From JADJWR01 sp964509545 (GTDB lineage Bacteria > Pseudomonadota > Gammaproteobacteria > Burkholderiales > Burkholderiaceae_F), in the NCBI GenBank assembly GCA_964509545.1, contig CAZDXQ010000013.1, positions 1-64,000 on the forward strand: a stretch of DNA of 64,000 nt, given 5' to 3'. The notes under the pieces were generated by a model. It was not told the origin of the DNA. It searched no databases and saw only the letters and a program-made list of their open reading frames with translations. Both the position numbers and the translations under genes were made by a program. The stretch's first letter is position 1. Every line of letters begins with the position of its first letter. Positions 63,637 to 64,000 of this stretch are shown one piece after another.

Positions 63637-64000
63637 TCATGCGGCCGCCTTCGCCGTTGCCGCAGGGCTGCGGGCTTCCGAGGCCTGCAGCCGTCGCTGC
63701 ATGACCAGCGCATAGATCGCCGGGATCACGACCAGGGTCAACACCGTCGAGGAGACCATGCCGCCGACCATCGGCGCCGCGATGCGGCGCATCACCTCGC
63801 TGCCGGCGCCGGTCGACCACATGATCGGCAGCAGGCCGGCCATGATCGCGACCACCGTCATCATCTTCGGACGCACGCGTTCTACCGCGCCCTCCATCAC
63901 TGCCGAGTACAGGTCGGCGACCGAGGGTACGCGTCCTTCGGTGGCGCGCTTGGCCTGCAGATCGCGCCAGGCCTGGTCCAGGTAAATCAGCATCACCACC
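63637..64000 (-). CDS. cusA: CusA-like RND heavy-metal efflux pump, C-terminal end (partial)
   Basis: The last 121 residues of a large RND permease; the rest lies beyond the window. VMLIYLDQAW, then VRPKMMTVVAIMAGLLPIMW, GSEVMRRIAAPMVGGMVSS and LTLVVIPAIYALV are the final transmembrane segments of CusA/CzcA-type pumps. The subgroup looks like CusA (Cu/Ag), fitting the neighbouring cusF and cusRS. Confidence 0.88.
   Translation of the reverse strand, partial: VVMLIYLDQAWRDLQAKRATEGRVPSVADLYSAVMEGAVERVRPKMMTVVAIMAGLLPIMWSTGAGSEVMRRIAAPMVGGMVSSTVLTLVVIPAIYALVMQRRLQASEARSPAATAKAAA

Overview
This is a high-GC chromosomal segment of a betaproteobacterium. The family or order is not certain; Burkholderiales or Rhodocyclales would fit. 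The reasons are the rRNA operon layout (16S, tRNA-Ile, tRNA-Ala, 23S, 5S), the gene order fmdB / DUF502 / aspS / nudB / endonuclease-family gene / clsB, a histone-H1-like SWIB protein, and a CopK-type copper protein. All product names come from reading the sequence; no database search was run.

Layout. 1-3771: the 3' end of 16S, two tRNAs, 23S, 5S and a terminator. 3828-20054: mostly minus-strand amine and amino-acid catabolism. It holds a dimethylglycine-dehydrogenase-like flavoprotein, an aldehyde dehydrogenase, a crotonase, a C26 amidohydrolase, an iron alcohol dehydrogenase, a peptide-type ABC binding protein coupled to a ketopantoate-reductase-like gene, and a glutamine-synthetase-like ligase. 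Together these resemble a gamma-glutamylated amine (Puu- or GMA-like) route, which is an inference. Housekeeping genes (EF-G-like GTPase, pseudouridine synthase, trxC, GNAT) and a decayed RelE-type toxin-antitoxin pair are interspersed. 20248-30276: a conserved housekeeping block from fmdB to clsB, then a MipA-like protein.

30314-37968: a tightly coupled five-gene minus-strand operon. In transcription order it encodes a TonB-dependent receptor, a 65-aa secreted microprotein, a YfiR-like periplasmic protein, a hybrid histidine kinase whose sensor resembles that of YfiN (CHASE8-like), and a REC-PAS-GGDEF-EAL protein. This is the strongest candidate for an undescribed signalling system in the window. 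38373-43210: a DUF429 protein, a small secreted protein, a ligase-associated type helicase and an H1/SWIB fusion. 43290-47266: a PRPP-synthetase-like protein, an AMP/thymidine-phosphorylase-like protein and a beta-CASP hydrolase. 47394-54005: lipoproteins, a DUF4080-type radical SAM protein, a solitary trypsin-fold protein, an HNH nuclease, a BamE-like lipoprotein and an MFS transporter.

54016-64000: a copper/silver resistance island with CusF, DUF411, a P-type ATPase interrupted by an in-frame amber codon, CopZ, DUF2933, Met-rich and SHOCT proteins, a His-repeat protein, CopK, a CusS/CusR two-component system, a periplasmic GGEAGW-repeat protein, a patatin and the C-terminus of CusA. Two copies of a GATTAC-N6-GT(A/C)ATC palindrome lie in its divergent promoters. 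A mer-type (MerR-family) promoter precedes copZ.

Three repeat families occur: a 28-nt repeat placed exactly at two stop codons, an inverted pair of GCGAAAGC palindromes, and a 77-bp-period intergenic repeat.
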